Assembly: GCA_052170315.1 (NCBI GenBank)
Contig: JBQNAT010000016.1
Span: forward strand, 1 to 44,895
Direction: 5' to 3'
From: UBA9732 sp052170315
GTDB lineage: Bacteria; Spirochaetota; Spirochaetia; Sphaerochaetales; Sphaerochaetaceae
Length of the DNA: 44,895 bases
The notes under the pieces were generated by a model, which saw only the letters and a program-made list of their open reading frames with translations, did not search any database and had not been told where the DNA came from. Below are positions 15,854 through 24,127 of this stretch, piece after piece. The position numbers and the translations under genes are program-made. Each line of letters begins with the position of its first letter. Positions within the stretch are counted from its first letter, which is position 1.

Positions 15854-17575
15854 ATGGAAAACACAGAAAAAATCAAAGCCCAAGAGGCCGGCGCAGAAGA
15901 GAAAGCCCCTCTTAACTTCATTGAAAAAATTATTGAAGACGACCTTGCGAATGGAAGAGTCCCTGATAATAAAATAGTGACGCGCTTTCCGCCTGAGCCT
16001 AACGGCTACCTTCATGTAGGCCACATTAAGAGCATCTGCCTCAACTTCGGTCTTGCTGAAAAATACGGCGGTGTCTGCCACCTGCGCCTGGACGATACGA
16101 ACCCCGAAAAAGAAGACGTGGAATATATAGATTCCATAAAATCAGATATAAAATGGCTTGGCTTTAACTGGAAGGAACATGAATACTACGCATCCGACTA
16201 CTATGACAAACTCCATGAAATTGCGGTAAACCTGATAAAGCGGAATTTGGCCTACGTAGACAGCCAGACACCTGAAGAAGTCAGGGAAAACAGAGGAACT
16301 CTCACAACGCCCGGCAAGGACAGCCCTGACAGAAACAGAAGCGTAGATGAAAATTTGAGACTCTTCAGAGAAATGCGCGAAGGCAAGTACCCTGAAGGCA
16401 AATACCTTCTCAGGGCAAAACTGGACATGTCAAGCCCCAACATCAACATGAGAGACCCTGCCCTTTACAGGATAAAATTCGCCGAGCATCCGAGAACCGG
16501 AAACAAATGGTGCATCTACCCGATGTACGACTTCACCCACCCCATATCGGACGCCATTGAGGGCATCACCCACTCCATCTGCACTCTGGAATTCGAAGAC
16601 CACAGGCCGGTCTACGACTGGGCGTGTTCCATTGACGGCATTGAACATGCGCCTCATCAGTACGAGTTCGCGCGCCTTAACATCAACTACTTCGTAATGA
16701 GCAAAAGAAAGCTCCTTAACCTTGTAAAGCTTGGCTTGGTAAGCGGCTGGGATGACCCCAGAATGCCCACAATCAGCGGTATAAGACGGCGCGGCTATTC
16801 ACCCGAGTCCATGAAGGATTTCGTTTCACGAGTAGGAGTCGCAAAGGTCGAGTCCGTTGTGGATTACTCCCTTATGGAATTCTGCGTCCGTGAAGACCTT
16901 AACAAACGCGCAAAGCGTGTCATGGCCGTTCTGAATCCGATAAAGCTTGTGATAGACAACTATCCGGAGGCTCAGACTGAGTACTTTGAAATTGAAAACA
17001 ACCCGGAAGACCCCAACGCGGGCACAAGAAAAATACCTTTCACGAAGGAACTGTTCATAGAAAGCGAAGACTTCATGGAAGTCCCGCCCAAGGGCTACCA
17101 CCGTCTTTATCCCGGCAATGAAATACGTCTTAAGACTGCCTACTATGTAAAAGCCGTAAGCTTTGAAAAGGATGCTGACGGAAAAATCACAGTTGTCCAC
17201 TGCACCTATGATCCGCAGTCCCGCGGAGGCGAAACGCCCGACGGACGCAAGGTTAAAGGAACAAGCCACTGGGTAAGCGCAAAGTATGCCGTGAACTGCG
17301 AAGTAAGGCTTTACGACAAGCTGTTCAAAACGGAATACCCGGGTGGCGAGACGGGAAACTATCTTGATGACCTTAACCCCGAATCGCTTGTAATCGTGAA
17401 AGATGCGAAAATAGAGCCTTGCGTATCAGACGCGAAACCCGGAGAATACCTTCAGTTCATAAGAAGCGGTTATTTCACGCCGGACTATGACAGCACGGCT
17501 GAACATCCTGTCTTCAACAGGACGGTAACGCTTAAGGATTCATGGGCAAAACAGAAAGCAAAAATGGGGCTGTGA
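15854..17575 (+). CDS. glnS: Glutaminyl-tRNA synthetase
   Basis: GlnRS charges tRNA-Gln directly with glutamine. The class I signature HVGH lies at 54-57 within PPEPNGYLHVGH, and the KMSKS-equivalent MSKRK is at 282-286. The C-terminal anticodon-binding beta barrels are present, giving 573 residues (E. coli has 554). Presence of GlnRS means this organism need not rely on the Glu-tRNA amidotransferase route for Gln. A matching tRNA-Gln(UUG) gene occurs in this window at 33466-33537. Confidence 0.95.
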   Translation: MENTEKIKAQEAGAEEKAPLNFIEKIIEDDLANGRVPDNKIVTRFPPEPNGYLHVGHIKSICLNFGLAEKYGGVCHLRLDDTNPEKEDVEYIDSIKSDIKWLGFNWKEHEYYASDYYDKLHEIAVNLIKRNLAYVDSQTPEEVRENRGTLTTPGKDSPDRNRSVDENLRLFREMREGKYPEGKYLLRAKLDMSSPNINMRDPALYRIKFAEHPRTGNKWCIYPMYDFTHPISDAIEGITHSICTLEFEDHRPVYDWACSIDGIEHAPHQYEFARLNINYFVMSKRKLLNLVKLGLVSGWDDPRMPTISGIRRRGYSPESMKDFVSRVGVAKVESVVDYSLMEFCVREDLNKRAKRVMAVLNPIKLVIDNYPEAQTEYFEIENNPEDPNAGTRKIPFTKELFIESEDFMEVPPKGYHRLYPGNEIRLKTAYYVKAVSFEKDADGKITVVHCTYDPQSRGGETPDGRKVKGTSHWVSAKYAVNCEVRLYDKLFKTEYPGGETGNYLDDLNPESLVIVKDAKIEPCVSDAKPGEYLQFIRSGYFTPDYDSTAEHPVFNRTVTLKDSWAKQKAKMGL

Positions 17576-17587
17576 GATGCCTGAAGC

Positions 17588-17621
17588 AAAAAATGAAGTG
17601 TTTCTGGACACCTCATTTTTT
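17588..17621. terminator. Bidirectional terminator between glnS and the methyltransferase
   Basis: An AAAAAATGA...TCATTTTTT stem with GTGT/ACAC inside, one bulged base and a short loop sits between two convergent genes. The A and T tracts on both sides allow it to work in both directions. Confidence 0.75.
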
Positions 17622-17632
17622 AGTATATATGC

Positions 17633-19231
17633 TTAATCTTTTTTCTTCGAATCAAGGTCTTCGCTGTTCCAGAAGAAATCCGTACTGTCTTCACGTGAAC
17701 GCGCAGGTTTAAAAGACTCATAGCCAAACGGCTTCTTTGAGCCTGAATTCCCACGGCTGCGGTCAGGACGGTCTGTTTTAAACTTTCTTTCAAAACCCCT
17801 GCCCTCATCATCTCTGCGGAAAGTTCCCGGTCTGCTGTTCCTGTCATAGCCGCCTTCACGTCTGAAGGGTCTGTCACGTCTTTCGGGCCTGTCTCCGCTT
17901 TCACGGAATGAGCTGTATGGACGCTCAGGTCTTTCAAATCTGTCGTTTCTGCCGTAAGACCTGCCCGCTCTTTCTGAGCGTTCTCTGTACGGTCTGTCAT
18001 CATCAAAAGACCTGTGACCGTAGAATCTCTGTCCATTATCGGAATAGCGGCTTCTGCGCTGCTCTCCGTCCTTAGCATAGCGATTTCCATATGCCGGTCT
18101 GTCGCCGCTGTTCCTGTCACGATAATAAGGTCTGTCCGTTCTTTCAGACCTTTCCCGTCCGTACGGACGCCTTTCTCCTGAACGCTCTGCTCTCTCGCCT
18201 CTTCTTCCGTCCCGTTCAGTCCTTCTCTTTGACTTGTCCGTACTCTTTTCGGACTTCTTCTCCGGCTCGCTCCAATCCAGTGAAAGCGATTCATCATCAA
18301 ATGCCATCATCCAACTCCTGGCCGTACCTGTACGACCCTTAACAAAACCCGGCGCAGCCGCTGCACCGGTTATTTCTTTAATGCTCAGACCTCTGAGCTT
18401 TCTTCTATCCATCCGGAAAGTCCCCAGATTGGTTGAGAACAGGATAATTCCCGTCTTTTTCAAAATAGAGAAGAGATTACGAATCCAGTCCGCGTAGTCC
18501 CTGGAAACATCAAAATCCTCTTCCATCTTCCTGCTGTTTGAAAAGCTTGGAGGGTCAAATATGATAATGTCATACTTTTGACCTTTTTCCATAGCCTTGC
18601 GCACAAAAACATTCGCGTCTTCGCAGACGCACCTGTACATATCTCCGCTGTAGCCGTTGGCCCGCAGATTCTTCTCCGCCCACCTTGTATAGGTTGCCGA
18701 CATATCCACGCTTGTTACGGAGTTAGCAAGACCCGCGGCGGCATAAACCGAAAAACTTCCCGTATAGGAAAAGAGATTCAGTACATCCGCATTGGCGCTG
18801 CGTTCACGAATAAGCGACCTTGTTACCATGTGGTCAAGAAACAGTCCCGTATCGACATATGTCGTAAGGTCCACAAAAAAAGAAAGGCCGTTTTCATGAA
18901 CTGTTGTTGTTACAGCTTCTTCATCCGTTTTCTCATGCTGCTCATGAACCGCTCTTTTTGCTCTGTACGCATAAATAACATTTTCTTTTTCAAGATAGAG
19001 CATACGGGAACAGATATCCAGACAGACTGCTTTATCTTCATCGGAAAGAGGTTCCTCGCCGTAATCTGTGACTTTGGCGTAAAGGCCGTAAATATCAACT
19101 GAAACGGGATACCCTGAAAGGTTCCTGTCATAAACGCGGAAACAGTCTGTGCCTGCGGGAAGAAGCTCATGCCTCAGATTTTGGGCGTTGTTTTTCAATA
19201 TCTTTCCAAAATCCTTATCAATGTGGTCCAT
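17633..19231 (-). CDS. RlmK-like 23S rRNA methyltransferase with long arginine-rich tail
   Basis: Residues 1-315 form a class I SAM methyltransferase resembling the RlmK half of E. coli RlmKL (23S rRNA m7G2069). The N-terminal FGKILKNNAQNLR and CFRVYDRNLSGYPVSVDIY segments are RlmK-like. Motif I is NLFSYTGSFSVYAA (152-165) and motif IV is DPPSF (226-230). Residues about 321-532 form a low-complexity tail rich in R, D, E, S, G, Y and P with many ERxxRPY/DRPYR-like units and no fold I can recognise. Such tails are known on RNA helicases and RNA chaperones, where they bind RNA nonspecifically. The ribosome site is weak (GGAAA). The neighbouring hypothetical gene is divergent. Confidence 0.8.
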   Translation of the reverse strand: MDHIDKDFGKILKNNAQNLRHELLPAGTDCFRVYDRNLSGYPVSVDIYGLYAKVTDYGEEPLSDEDKAVCLDICSRMLYLEKENVIYAYRAKRAVHEQHEKTDEEAVTTTVHENGLSFFVDLTTYVDTGLFLDHMVTRSLIRERSANADVLNLFSYTGSFSVYAAAGLANSVTSVDMSATYTRWAEKNLRANGYSGDMYRCVCEDANVFVRKAMEKGQKYDIIIFDPPSFSNSRKMEEDFDVSRDYADWIRNLFSILKKTGIILFSTNLGTFRMDRRKLRGLSIKEITGAAAAPGFVKGRTGTARSWMMAFDDESLSLDWSEPEKKSEKSTDKSKRRTERDGRRGERAERSGERRPYGRERSERTDRPYYRDRNSGDRPAYGNRYAKDGEQRRSRYSDNGQRFYGHRSFDDDRPYRERSERAGRSYGRNDRFERPERPYSSFRESGDRPERRDRPFRREGGYDRNSRPGTFRRDDEGRGFERKFKTDRPDRSRGNSGSKKPFGYESFKPARSREDSTDFFWNSEDLDSKKKD

Positions 19232-19267
19232 TTTTCTGCTTTTCCATGTTTTCTCAGGCAGTATATA

Positions 19268-19300
19268 TGTTAAAATGGAAAAAAGATAGATGGACGGAGG
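19268..19300 (+). promoter_or_regulatory. Promoter and ribosome site of the 158-residue protein
   Basis: TGT followed by TAAAAT (19271-19276) forms an extended -10, with a start near 19283. GGAGG at 19296-19300 is 6 nt before the ATG at 19307. Confidence 0.45.
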
Positions 19301-19306
19301 ATTATT

Positions 19307-19783
19307 ATGTCAACTGTAACTGATGCGGACGCCAAAGCTTTTTTAAGCGAAATAGAAATTCGGCGCGGCGGCACAATAGGTTATAAAACCTTCTCTACCT
19401 TCTATGCCGACAACAGAGGAACTGTGCGTGATTACGGCGTTTTTTTCTACGATGTAAACAACCATTTCTGGTTCGAGGACTTTGAACACGAAACAAACTT
19501 TTTCGGCTTCAGAATAAAACCGGGCAAAAACACCCCGAAGTATGAAAAGTATGAGTCGGATTTTGACCCCGGGGATGTAGAGACCGTCCGCACGGTCAGG
19601 AAGAAAGCGGCAAAGAAATTCGTTTCAGGTTACATTAAAGCCGAAAAAGTCCGCACCGCGAACCTGCTTGGCAGGCTGTTTTCAGAAGTGGTTACGGAAA
19701 TCAAAATGAAAGACGGAAAAATCATGTACTTTCAGTTCATAGACAAAACCGTTGAAAAAATGATAGAGAAAAGTAAGGGTTAA
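19307..19783 (+). CDS. Hypothetical protein, 158 residues
   Basis: I do not recognise this family. It is a soluble alpha/beta-looking protein with an aromatic-rich middle (FFYDVNNHFWFEDFEHETNF) and a basic helical C-terminal half (TVRKKAAKKFVSGYIKAEKVR). It has no signal peptide, membrane segment or cysteine motif. The start is well supported by GGAGG. It is followed after 23 nt by the phosphohexomutase gene, which has its own AAGGAG, and the two are likely cotranscribed. Confidence 0.7.
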   Translation: MSTVTDADAKAFLSEIEIRRGGTIGYKTFSTFYADNRGTVRDYGVFFYDVNNHFWFEDFEHETNFFGFRIKPGKNTPKYEKYESDFDPGDVETVRTVRKKAAKKFVSGYIKAEKVRTANLLGRLFSEVVTEIKMKDGKIMYFQFIDKTVEKMIEKSKG

Positions 19784-19806
19784 TCCCCGGCTTCAAGGAG
19801 AAAAAT

Positions 19807-21150
19807 ATGGGCGCATTCAAAGCTTATGACATTCGTGGTGTGTACAACCAGGATTTCAACAAGGAAACGGTTTACAAGGTAGGGTACTTCCTTCCTAAAC
19901 TCCTTCCCTGCAAGTATGTTGTGGTAGGACGCGACGTAAGGCTTACCAGTGACGAGATTTTTGAAAATCTCTGCAAGGGTATAAACGATGCCGGTGTAGA
20001 CGTATGGAATATAGGCCTTGCGACAACTCCCATGGTCTATTTCGCGACGGTCTACCTGAAGGCTGATGCCTCTGTGCAGATAACCGCAAGCCACAACCCA
20101 AAACAGTACAACGGAATGAAGATATCCCGTTCCCTCGCGATTCCTGTAGGCGGCGACACAGGCCTTAAGGAACTTGAAAAAATGGTCAATGAGCTTCCCG
20201 TTCAGCCCGTATGTGAATGCAAACGCGGCAAGATAATTGACAAGGATGTTCATGAAGCTTATCTGAACTATCAGAAGCAGTATCTGCCGGAGCTCAGCGA
20301 CCTCAACATTTCCGTTGACGCTTCAAACGGCATGAGCAACCTCTTTGTGAAAGAACTTTTCGGCAACCATGCCAAATACATCAATGATGTTCTGGACGGA
20401 ACTTTTCCCGGTCATGAGCCTAATCCTCTTGAAGTGGAAAACTGCAGGCAGATTATGAAGGCCGTTAAGGACAACAAGTCGGACTGCGGCATAATTTATG
20501 ACGGAGATGCCGACAGGGTTATGTTTATTGATGAACGCGGGCGTTTCATACAACCGGACTACATAACAGGTGTTTTGGGTATGTACTACCTTAACAGGGA
20601 GAAAGGCTCGGTCCTTGTTGATATCAGGACATCCAGATCTACAACCGAATATCTTGAGAAGCTGGGCGCGACAAAGGTTATTATCTGGAAAGTCGGCCAC
20701 GCCTACGCGAAGATGAAGATAAGAGAAGAAAAGTGTATCTTCGGCGGGGAGCTTGCGGGCCACTACTACTTCAGGGATTTCAACAATTGCGACAGCGGTA
20801 TTCTTGCCTCACTTATAGTTCTTCAGACAGTCGTGGCTCTTAAGAAGCAGGGAAAGACTCTTGGCAGCCTTGTTGACGAGATAGTAGCCTATGCAAACAG
20901 CGGCGAGATTAACTTCAAGCTTGAGCAAAAGGATGAAGCCATTGCGGCCCTTCACGACAAGTATACCGGGATGAATCCAACACGCGTCATGGACTTTGAC
21001 GGTTACAGGATTGAGTTCCCTACATGGTGGTTCAGCGTAAGAAAATCAAATACGGAGCCGTACCTCAGGATAGTGGCTGAAGCCAAAACCCAAAGCGAGC
21101 TTGATGACAGGCTGAAAGAAATCAAAGCAATTATCAAACAGTTCAATTAA
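19807..21150 (+). CDS. Phosphomannomutase/phosphoglucomutase
   Basis: This alpha-D-phosphohexomutase moves phosphate between C1 and C6 of mannose or glucose. It has 447 residues, normal for the ManB/AlgC group. The phosphoserine loop TASHNP has Ser95, the metal loop is DGDADR (232-237), the sugar loop GGELAGHYYF lies near 315, and the phosphate-binding segment RKSNTEPYLR is near the C-terminus. The GGE.AGH loop fits mannose/glucose substrates rather than phosphoglucosamine. As a phosphoglucomutase it could feed GlgC in the same window, but that is an inference. A strong terminator follows. Confidence 0.9.
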   Translation: MGAFKAYDIRGVYNQDFNKETVYKVGYFLPKLLPCKYVVVGRDVRLTSDEIFENLCKGINDAGVDVWNIGLATTPMVYFATVYLKADASVQITASHNPKQYNGMKISRSLAIPVGGDTGLKELEKMVNELPVQPVCECKRGKIIDKDVHEAYLNYQKQYLPELSDLNISVDASNGMSNLFVKELFGNHAKYINDVLDGTFPGHEPNPLEVENCRQIMKAVKDNKSDCGIIYDGDADRVMFIDERGRFIQPDYITGVLGMYYLNREKGSVLVDIRTSRSTTEYLEKLGATKVIIWKVGHAYAKMKIREEKCIFGGELAGHYYFRDFNNCDSGILASLIVLQTVVALKKQGKTLGSLVDEIVAYANSGEINFKLEQKDEAIAALHDKYTGMNPTRVMDFDGYRIEFPTWWFSVRKSNTEPYLRIVAEAKTQSELDDRLKEIKAIIKQFN

Positions 21151-21162
21151 CGATAAACAAGG

Positions 21163-21201
21163 AACGCCGTTTCAGAAAAGCAAAATGAAACGGCGTTTTT
21201 A
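21163..21201 (+). terminator. Terminator after the phosphohexomutase
   Basis: A 12-bp perfect stem AACGCCGTTTCA/TGAAACGGCGTT with a short loop ends in TTTTT. Confidence 0.9.
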
Positions 21202-21212
21202 TGCCAAAGGGA

Positions 21213-21241
21213 TTGACTAAAATCACGATAATTAGTAATTT
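21213..21241 (+). promoter_or_regulatory. Promoter of tRNA-Asn
   Basis: TTGACT (21213-21218), a 17-nt spacer and TAATTT (21236-21241) predict a start near 21248, 13 nt before the tRNA. Confidence 0.55.
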
Positions 21242-21260
21242 CAATGTGTTCTTTGAGCAT

Positions 21261-21333
<73 letters not shown>

Positions 21334-21343
21334 ATGAACAATT

Positions 21344-21386
21344 AAAGCTAAATTCTTTTAAGTAAGGATTTAGCTTTCTTTTTATT
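21344..21386 (+). terminator. Terminator after tRNA-Asn
   Basis: AAAGCTAAAT...ATTTAGCTTT forms a long stem followed by a T-rich run (CTTTTTATTT). Confidence 0.75.
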
Positions 21387-21415
21387 TAGGTATTAATTAA
21401 ACATTGCAAAGCAAA

Positions 21416-21453
21416 TAAAAAAAGAGCAGCTCCGGAAATCCGAACCTGCTCTT
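21416..21453 (-). terminator. Terminator of the double-anchored lipoprotein gene
   Basis: On the minus strand AAGAGCAG...CTGCTCTT with an inner TCGGA/TCCGG stem is followed by TTTTTT. Confidence 0.8.
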
Positions 21454-21471
21454 AATACGCGTTAGGCTTTA

Positions 21472-22719
21472 TTATTTTTTCTTCTTCTTAAGAAGGATGT
21501 AAGCCGCTGCGCCAATTGCTGCAATCAGAACTATTATCACTACGATAAGACCGCCGTTTCCGCCGGACTTCTTTGCCGCGTCCTTAGCTGCGCTTGCCGC
21601 CGCTGCAGCTCCTGTTGCTGTCGAAGCTGTTGAAGCTGTTGAAGCAGGCGCGGATGTGGTGGTAGTTGTGGTTGTCCTTGTTTCAGTTGCTGCCGGAGCT
21701 GTTGTAGTTGTCTCAGCTGAAGGAGCGGCAGTTGTGGTTGTTTCCTGTGTTGCTGCCGGAGCTGCAGGTGCTTCTTCTACAGTTGCCTTAGGCTCTTCCG
21801 CGACTACTGCGACTTCCTGTGCCTCTGCGGCAGGTGCTTCCTGTGTAAACATAGACGCAACATATGTGGGAAGTTCAGCATTGAGAATTGCCACCGCATA
21901 ATCAATATCGTCTTCTGTAAGGGATACCGGGAACGTGAGGGTTGCTTTTCCGTTATCAATATAAAGGGCTGTGCCTTCAAGATACTTGCCATATGCGGCA
22001 TAGGCTGCCTTGGCTGCCTGCGCAATTTCAGCGTTTGTTATGAATGAAGGATATGTGATAACCAAGGTTCTGTCATCAAGAGACCTTTCACAGGTAACGG
22101 TTGCTTCATAGCCGTAGAGGGAAATGGTTCTTGTAATTACATCAGGAGCCTTTGTCTGTTCAGCAGTCTCAATTGGGCTTTCTTCTACAGGAGTTTCGGT
22201 AACCATCGCGACATATTTCATAACGTCATTGGCTGCCATATTGAACTCTGCTTCTCCCCATGTCTTGGGATATGTAAGAACAAGTACACCGTTCTTTGCT
22301 TCGTAGGTAACATCCTTTAAAACCGCGCCGTAATTCGCTACAGCATAATTTACAAGAGCCGCAATATCGGATTCGGTTATTACTGCCGCCGGATATGTTA
22401 TTTCTGCGCGGCCAACGCCGGCTTTAACTGAAATCTCATAACCGAACAGGCTGTATTTCTGCGTTATTGCTTCAGGTTCGGCAGCTGCTGCGGGCTCTTC
22501 AGCTTTGACTACAGGCTCTTCAGCCTTAACTGCAGGTGCTTCCGCTGCAGGAGTTTCTGTGGCTTGTGCGGTCTCTGCCTTTGCCGGCTCTTCGGGGGCA
22601 GGAACTGCAACTTCAACTGGCTCGCCCGTTTCGACTGTGGCTGTCTTACAGCCCGCAAATACGAAAACCATGACTAATGCCAAAATTGTCAGATAAATGG
22701 TCTTTGAAAAACGATTCAC
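21472..22719 (-). CDS. Lipoprotein with duplicated domain and C-terminal membrane anchor
   Basis: I do not recognise a named family. The 415-residue product has a lipoprotein signal peptide with lipobox FAGC (Cys24), an Ala/Pro/Glu-rich linker and two copies of a domain of about 95 residues. Copy 1 begins ITQKYSLFGYEISVK and copy 2 begins VITRTISLYGYEATVT; both continue through an ITYP motif and an AVANYG/AAYAAYG motif. After these come a Thr/Ala-rich linker, SGGNGG, a C-terminal hydrophobic segment and a KKKKK end. The frame is open to an ATG at 22734, but that ATG and the following bases form the ribosome site AGGAGG, which is ideally placed for the GTG at 22719. Both termini appear membrane-bound. 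A cell-envelope structural role is likely but unproven. Confidence 0.75.
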   Translation of the reverse strand: MNRFSKTIYLTILALVMVFVFAGCKTATVETGEPVEVAVPAPEEPAKAETAQATETPAAEAPAVKAEEPVVKAEEPAAAAEPEAITQKYSLFGYEISVKAGVGRAEITYPAAVITESDIAALVNYAVANYGAVLKDVTYEAKNGVLVLTYPKTWGEAEFNMAANDVMKYVAMVTETPVEESPIETAEQTKAPDVITRTISLYGYEATVTCERSLDDRTLVITYPSFITNAEIAQAAKAAYAAYGKYLEGTALYIDNGKATLTFPVSLTEDDIDYAVAILNAELPTYVASMFTQEAPAAEAQEVAVVAEEPKATVEEAPAAPAATQETTTTAAPSAETTTTAPAATETRTTTTTTTSAPASTASTASTATGAAAAASAAKDAAKKSGGNGGLIVVIIVLIAAIGAAAYILLKKKKK

Positions 22720-22852
22720 GTGTTTCCTCCTCATGACGTTCTCAATCTATAACAAAAATATAATAGCATAACGGCATTGAACATGATACTCTTAAAAAAA
22801 GTTTTTTAACCGAAAACTCGTTTTTAAATGTCAAATTCAACTTTCAAAACAG

Positions 22853-22875
22853 AAAAACCCGCGCAAGGGCGGGCT
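22853..22875 (-). terminator. Terminator of the 56-residue protein gene
   Basis: On the minus strand GCCCGC/GCGGG with a short loop is followed by TTTTT. Confidence 0.75.
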
Positions 22876-22887
22876 TTGACGTCAAAG
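22874..22887. repeat. 14-bp perfect palindrome after the 56-residue protein gene
   Basis: CTTTGACGTCAAAG reads the same on both strands and lies between the stop codon of the small gene and its terminator. It could be a second hairpin in the mRNA 3' end or a dyad operator. Confidence 0.5.
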
Positions 22888-22889
22888 GC

Positions 22890-23060
22890 TCACATCAAAT
22901 CCTTTGGCTTACGGGCTGTATTGCCACTCTTTGTGCAATAAGCAATATGATGAAGCTTACCGTTCTCAAAGATGGACTTTGTCTTGATTTCGCCACCCCA
23001 GCGGCTTACCAGGACCTTTGACCCTTCACGATGGGCGTTTTTAGAAATAGCACCTGCCAT
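22890..23060 (-). CDS. Small basic protein, 56 residues, unknown
   Basis: I do not recognise this protein. It starts MAGAISKNAHREGSK and ends ARKPKDLM. It contains about 12 Lys/Arg and 4 His but only a handful of acidic residues, one Trp and one Cys, and no membrane segment. A strong GGAGG ribosome site sits 6 nt before the ATG. The frame is complete and bounded by its own terminator, and codon use matches its neighbours, all of which argue that it is real. The size and charge resemble small ribosome-associated or nucleic-acid-binding proteins, but it does not match the bL28, bL32, bL33 or bL36 patterns I know. No function is assigned. Confidence 0.75.
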   Translation of the reverse strand: MAGAISKNAHREGSKVLVSRWGGEIKTKSIFENGKLHHIAYCTKSGNTARKPKDLM

Positions 23061-23174
23061 ATTATTCCTCCGTATATGGAAAATTTATACAATTTCAGAA
23101 AATAATATAAAACATAACAGCAGGTTTAGTCAAACCCTTTGAGCCTGCAATGCGTTTCAAGCGTGCCGTCAGGA

Positions 23175-23209
23175 TTGAATAAAACTTCCCTTACGGTTAT
23201 TTTATGCTT
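23175..23209 (+). promoter_or_regulatory. Leaderless-type promoter of yidD
   Basis: TTGAAT (23175-23180), a 17-nt spacer and TATTTT (23198-23203) are followed by 6 nt and then ATG at 23210. This is the cleanest example of the spacing seen across the window. Confidence 0.6.
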
Positions 23210-23503
23210 ATGGGCCGGAACATCCTAAGAAAAATATACCTTCTGCCCCTGAGCGGCTATCAGAAGTTTATCTCCCCTCTTCTTGGCGGAAACTGTATTT
23301 ACAGCCCAACATGCTCCGAATATTTCAAAAAAAGTGTAATTAAGTTCGGCATTGTCAGGGGTACAATATTTGGAATTTCCAGAATACTCAGATGCAGCAG
23401 ACTCTATTGCGGAGGATTCGACGATATTCCTCATACTTTCAGCTTCAGGTACATGAGAGCGCAGAGAATTGCTTTCCGGCGCCACGGTAAGGCTCTTCTG
23501 TAA
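23210..23503 (+). CDS. yidD: Membrane protein insertion efficiency factor YidD
   Basis: YidD is a small membrane-associated protein that helps YidC-dependent insertion. The 97-residue product has the family core GYQKFISPLLGGNCIYSPTCSEY, with further Cys residues in RCSRLYCGGFDD and a basic C-terminus. It is often found beside rnpA and yidC, but here it stands alone. An ATG two codons upstream (23204) is in frame. The second ATG is preferred because the -10 element ends 6 nt before it and there is no ribosome site. It converges on udk with a 2-nt gap. Confidence 0.9.
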   Translation: MGRNILRKIYLLPLSGYQKFISPLLGGNCIYSPTCSEYFKKSVIKFGIVRGTIFGISRILRCSRLYCGGFDDIPHTFSFRYMRAQRIAFRRHGKALL

Positions 23504-23505
23504 TA

Positions 23506-24123
23506 CTATTTTCTGCGGTTTATATCACGTATGAATGAAATAAGAACCTCAAGGGCTTTTTCATTGTGCCCGCCTTCGGGGACTATCAAATCAGCGTATT
23601 CCTTTGTGGGCTCAATGAATGAGGCATGCCCGGGACGAACTACTTCAAGGTACTGTCTGATAACGCTGTCCAGGGTTCTTCCCCTTTCGTTTATATCGCG
23701 AAGGAGCCTTCTTATAAATCTTATGTCATCGGGAGTATCTACAAAAATCTTCAAATCCAGCAGTTTTCTTATTTCAGGGTCGTAGAGAACCATAAGGCCC
23801 TCTACAATAATAAGAGGCTGAGGTTCAATTCTTATTGTTTCCTTTTTCCTGCAGTGATGCACAAAATCGTACTGCGGCATCTCAATGGCTTCTTTTCTCT
23901 TAAGAGCGCTAAGATGCCTGTGGAGAAGCTCTATGTCAAAGGCATCCGGGTGGTCAAAGTTGTATGCCGTAATATTGGAATTGTTTACAAAAACGGCACT
24001 CTTATAGTAATTATCCTGAGGTATGAAGGCAAAGTCGGGACAGACTTCGCTGATTTTTCTGACAATTGTGGATTTCCCGCTGCCGGAACCTCCGGTTATT
24101 CCTATTACTTTAACCTCTTCCAT
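23506..24123 (-). CDS. udk: Uridine kinase family protein
   Basis: This 205-residue P-loop kinase probably phosphorylates uridine/cytidine in pyrimidine salvage. Walker A GGSGSGKST lies near residues 11-19, the PQDNYY motif follows, and NFDHPDAFD and the RRLLRDINERGR lid segment are typical of Udk. It is the last gene of the lepA-galM-udk run. Its start region contains a run of nine G that acts as, or overlaps, the ribosome site. Confidence 0.88.
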   Translation of the reverse strand: MEEVKVIGITGGSGSGKSTIVRKISEVCPDFAFIPQDNYYKSAVFVNNSNITAYNFDHPDAFDIELLHRHLSALKRKEAIEMPQYDFVHHCRKKETIRIEPQPLIIVEGLMVLYDPEIRKLLDLKIFVDTPDDIRFIRRLLRDINERGRTLDSVIRQYLEVVRPGHASFIEPTKEYADLIVPEGGHNEKALEVLISFIRDINRRK

Positions 24124-24127
24124 TCAT

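Noticed and set aside
17660..18270. Repetitive DNA in the methyltransferase tail considered as a tandem-repeat locus or CRISPR-like array
   Set aside because: The units are irregular, coding and in frame; there are no uniform repeats or spacers.
18578..19102. 174-codon open frame antisense to the RlmK-like gene
   Set aside because: It is a shadow of the real gene, and the minus-strand product has clear methyltransferase motifs.
21656..21901. 81-codon Val/Ser-rich frame opposite the lipoprotein gene
   Set aside because: It is a by-product of the Thr/Ala-rich codons of the real gene on the other strand.
22720..22734. ATG at 22734 as start of the lipoprotein
   Set aside because: Those bases form the AGGAGG ribosome site for the GTG at 22719, and the lipoprotein signal peptide is complete from there.
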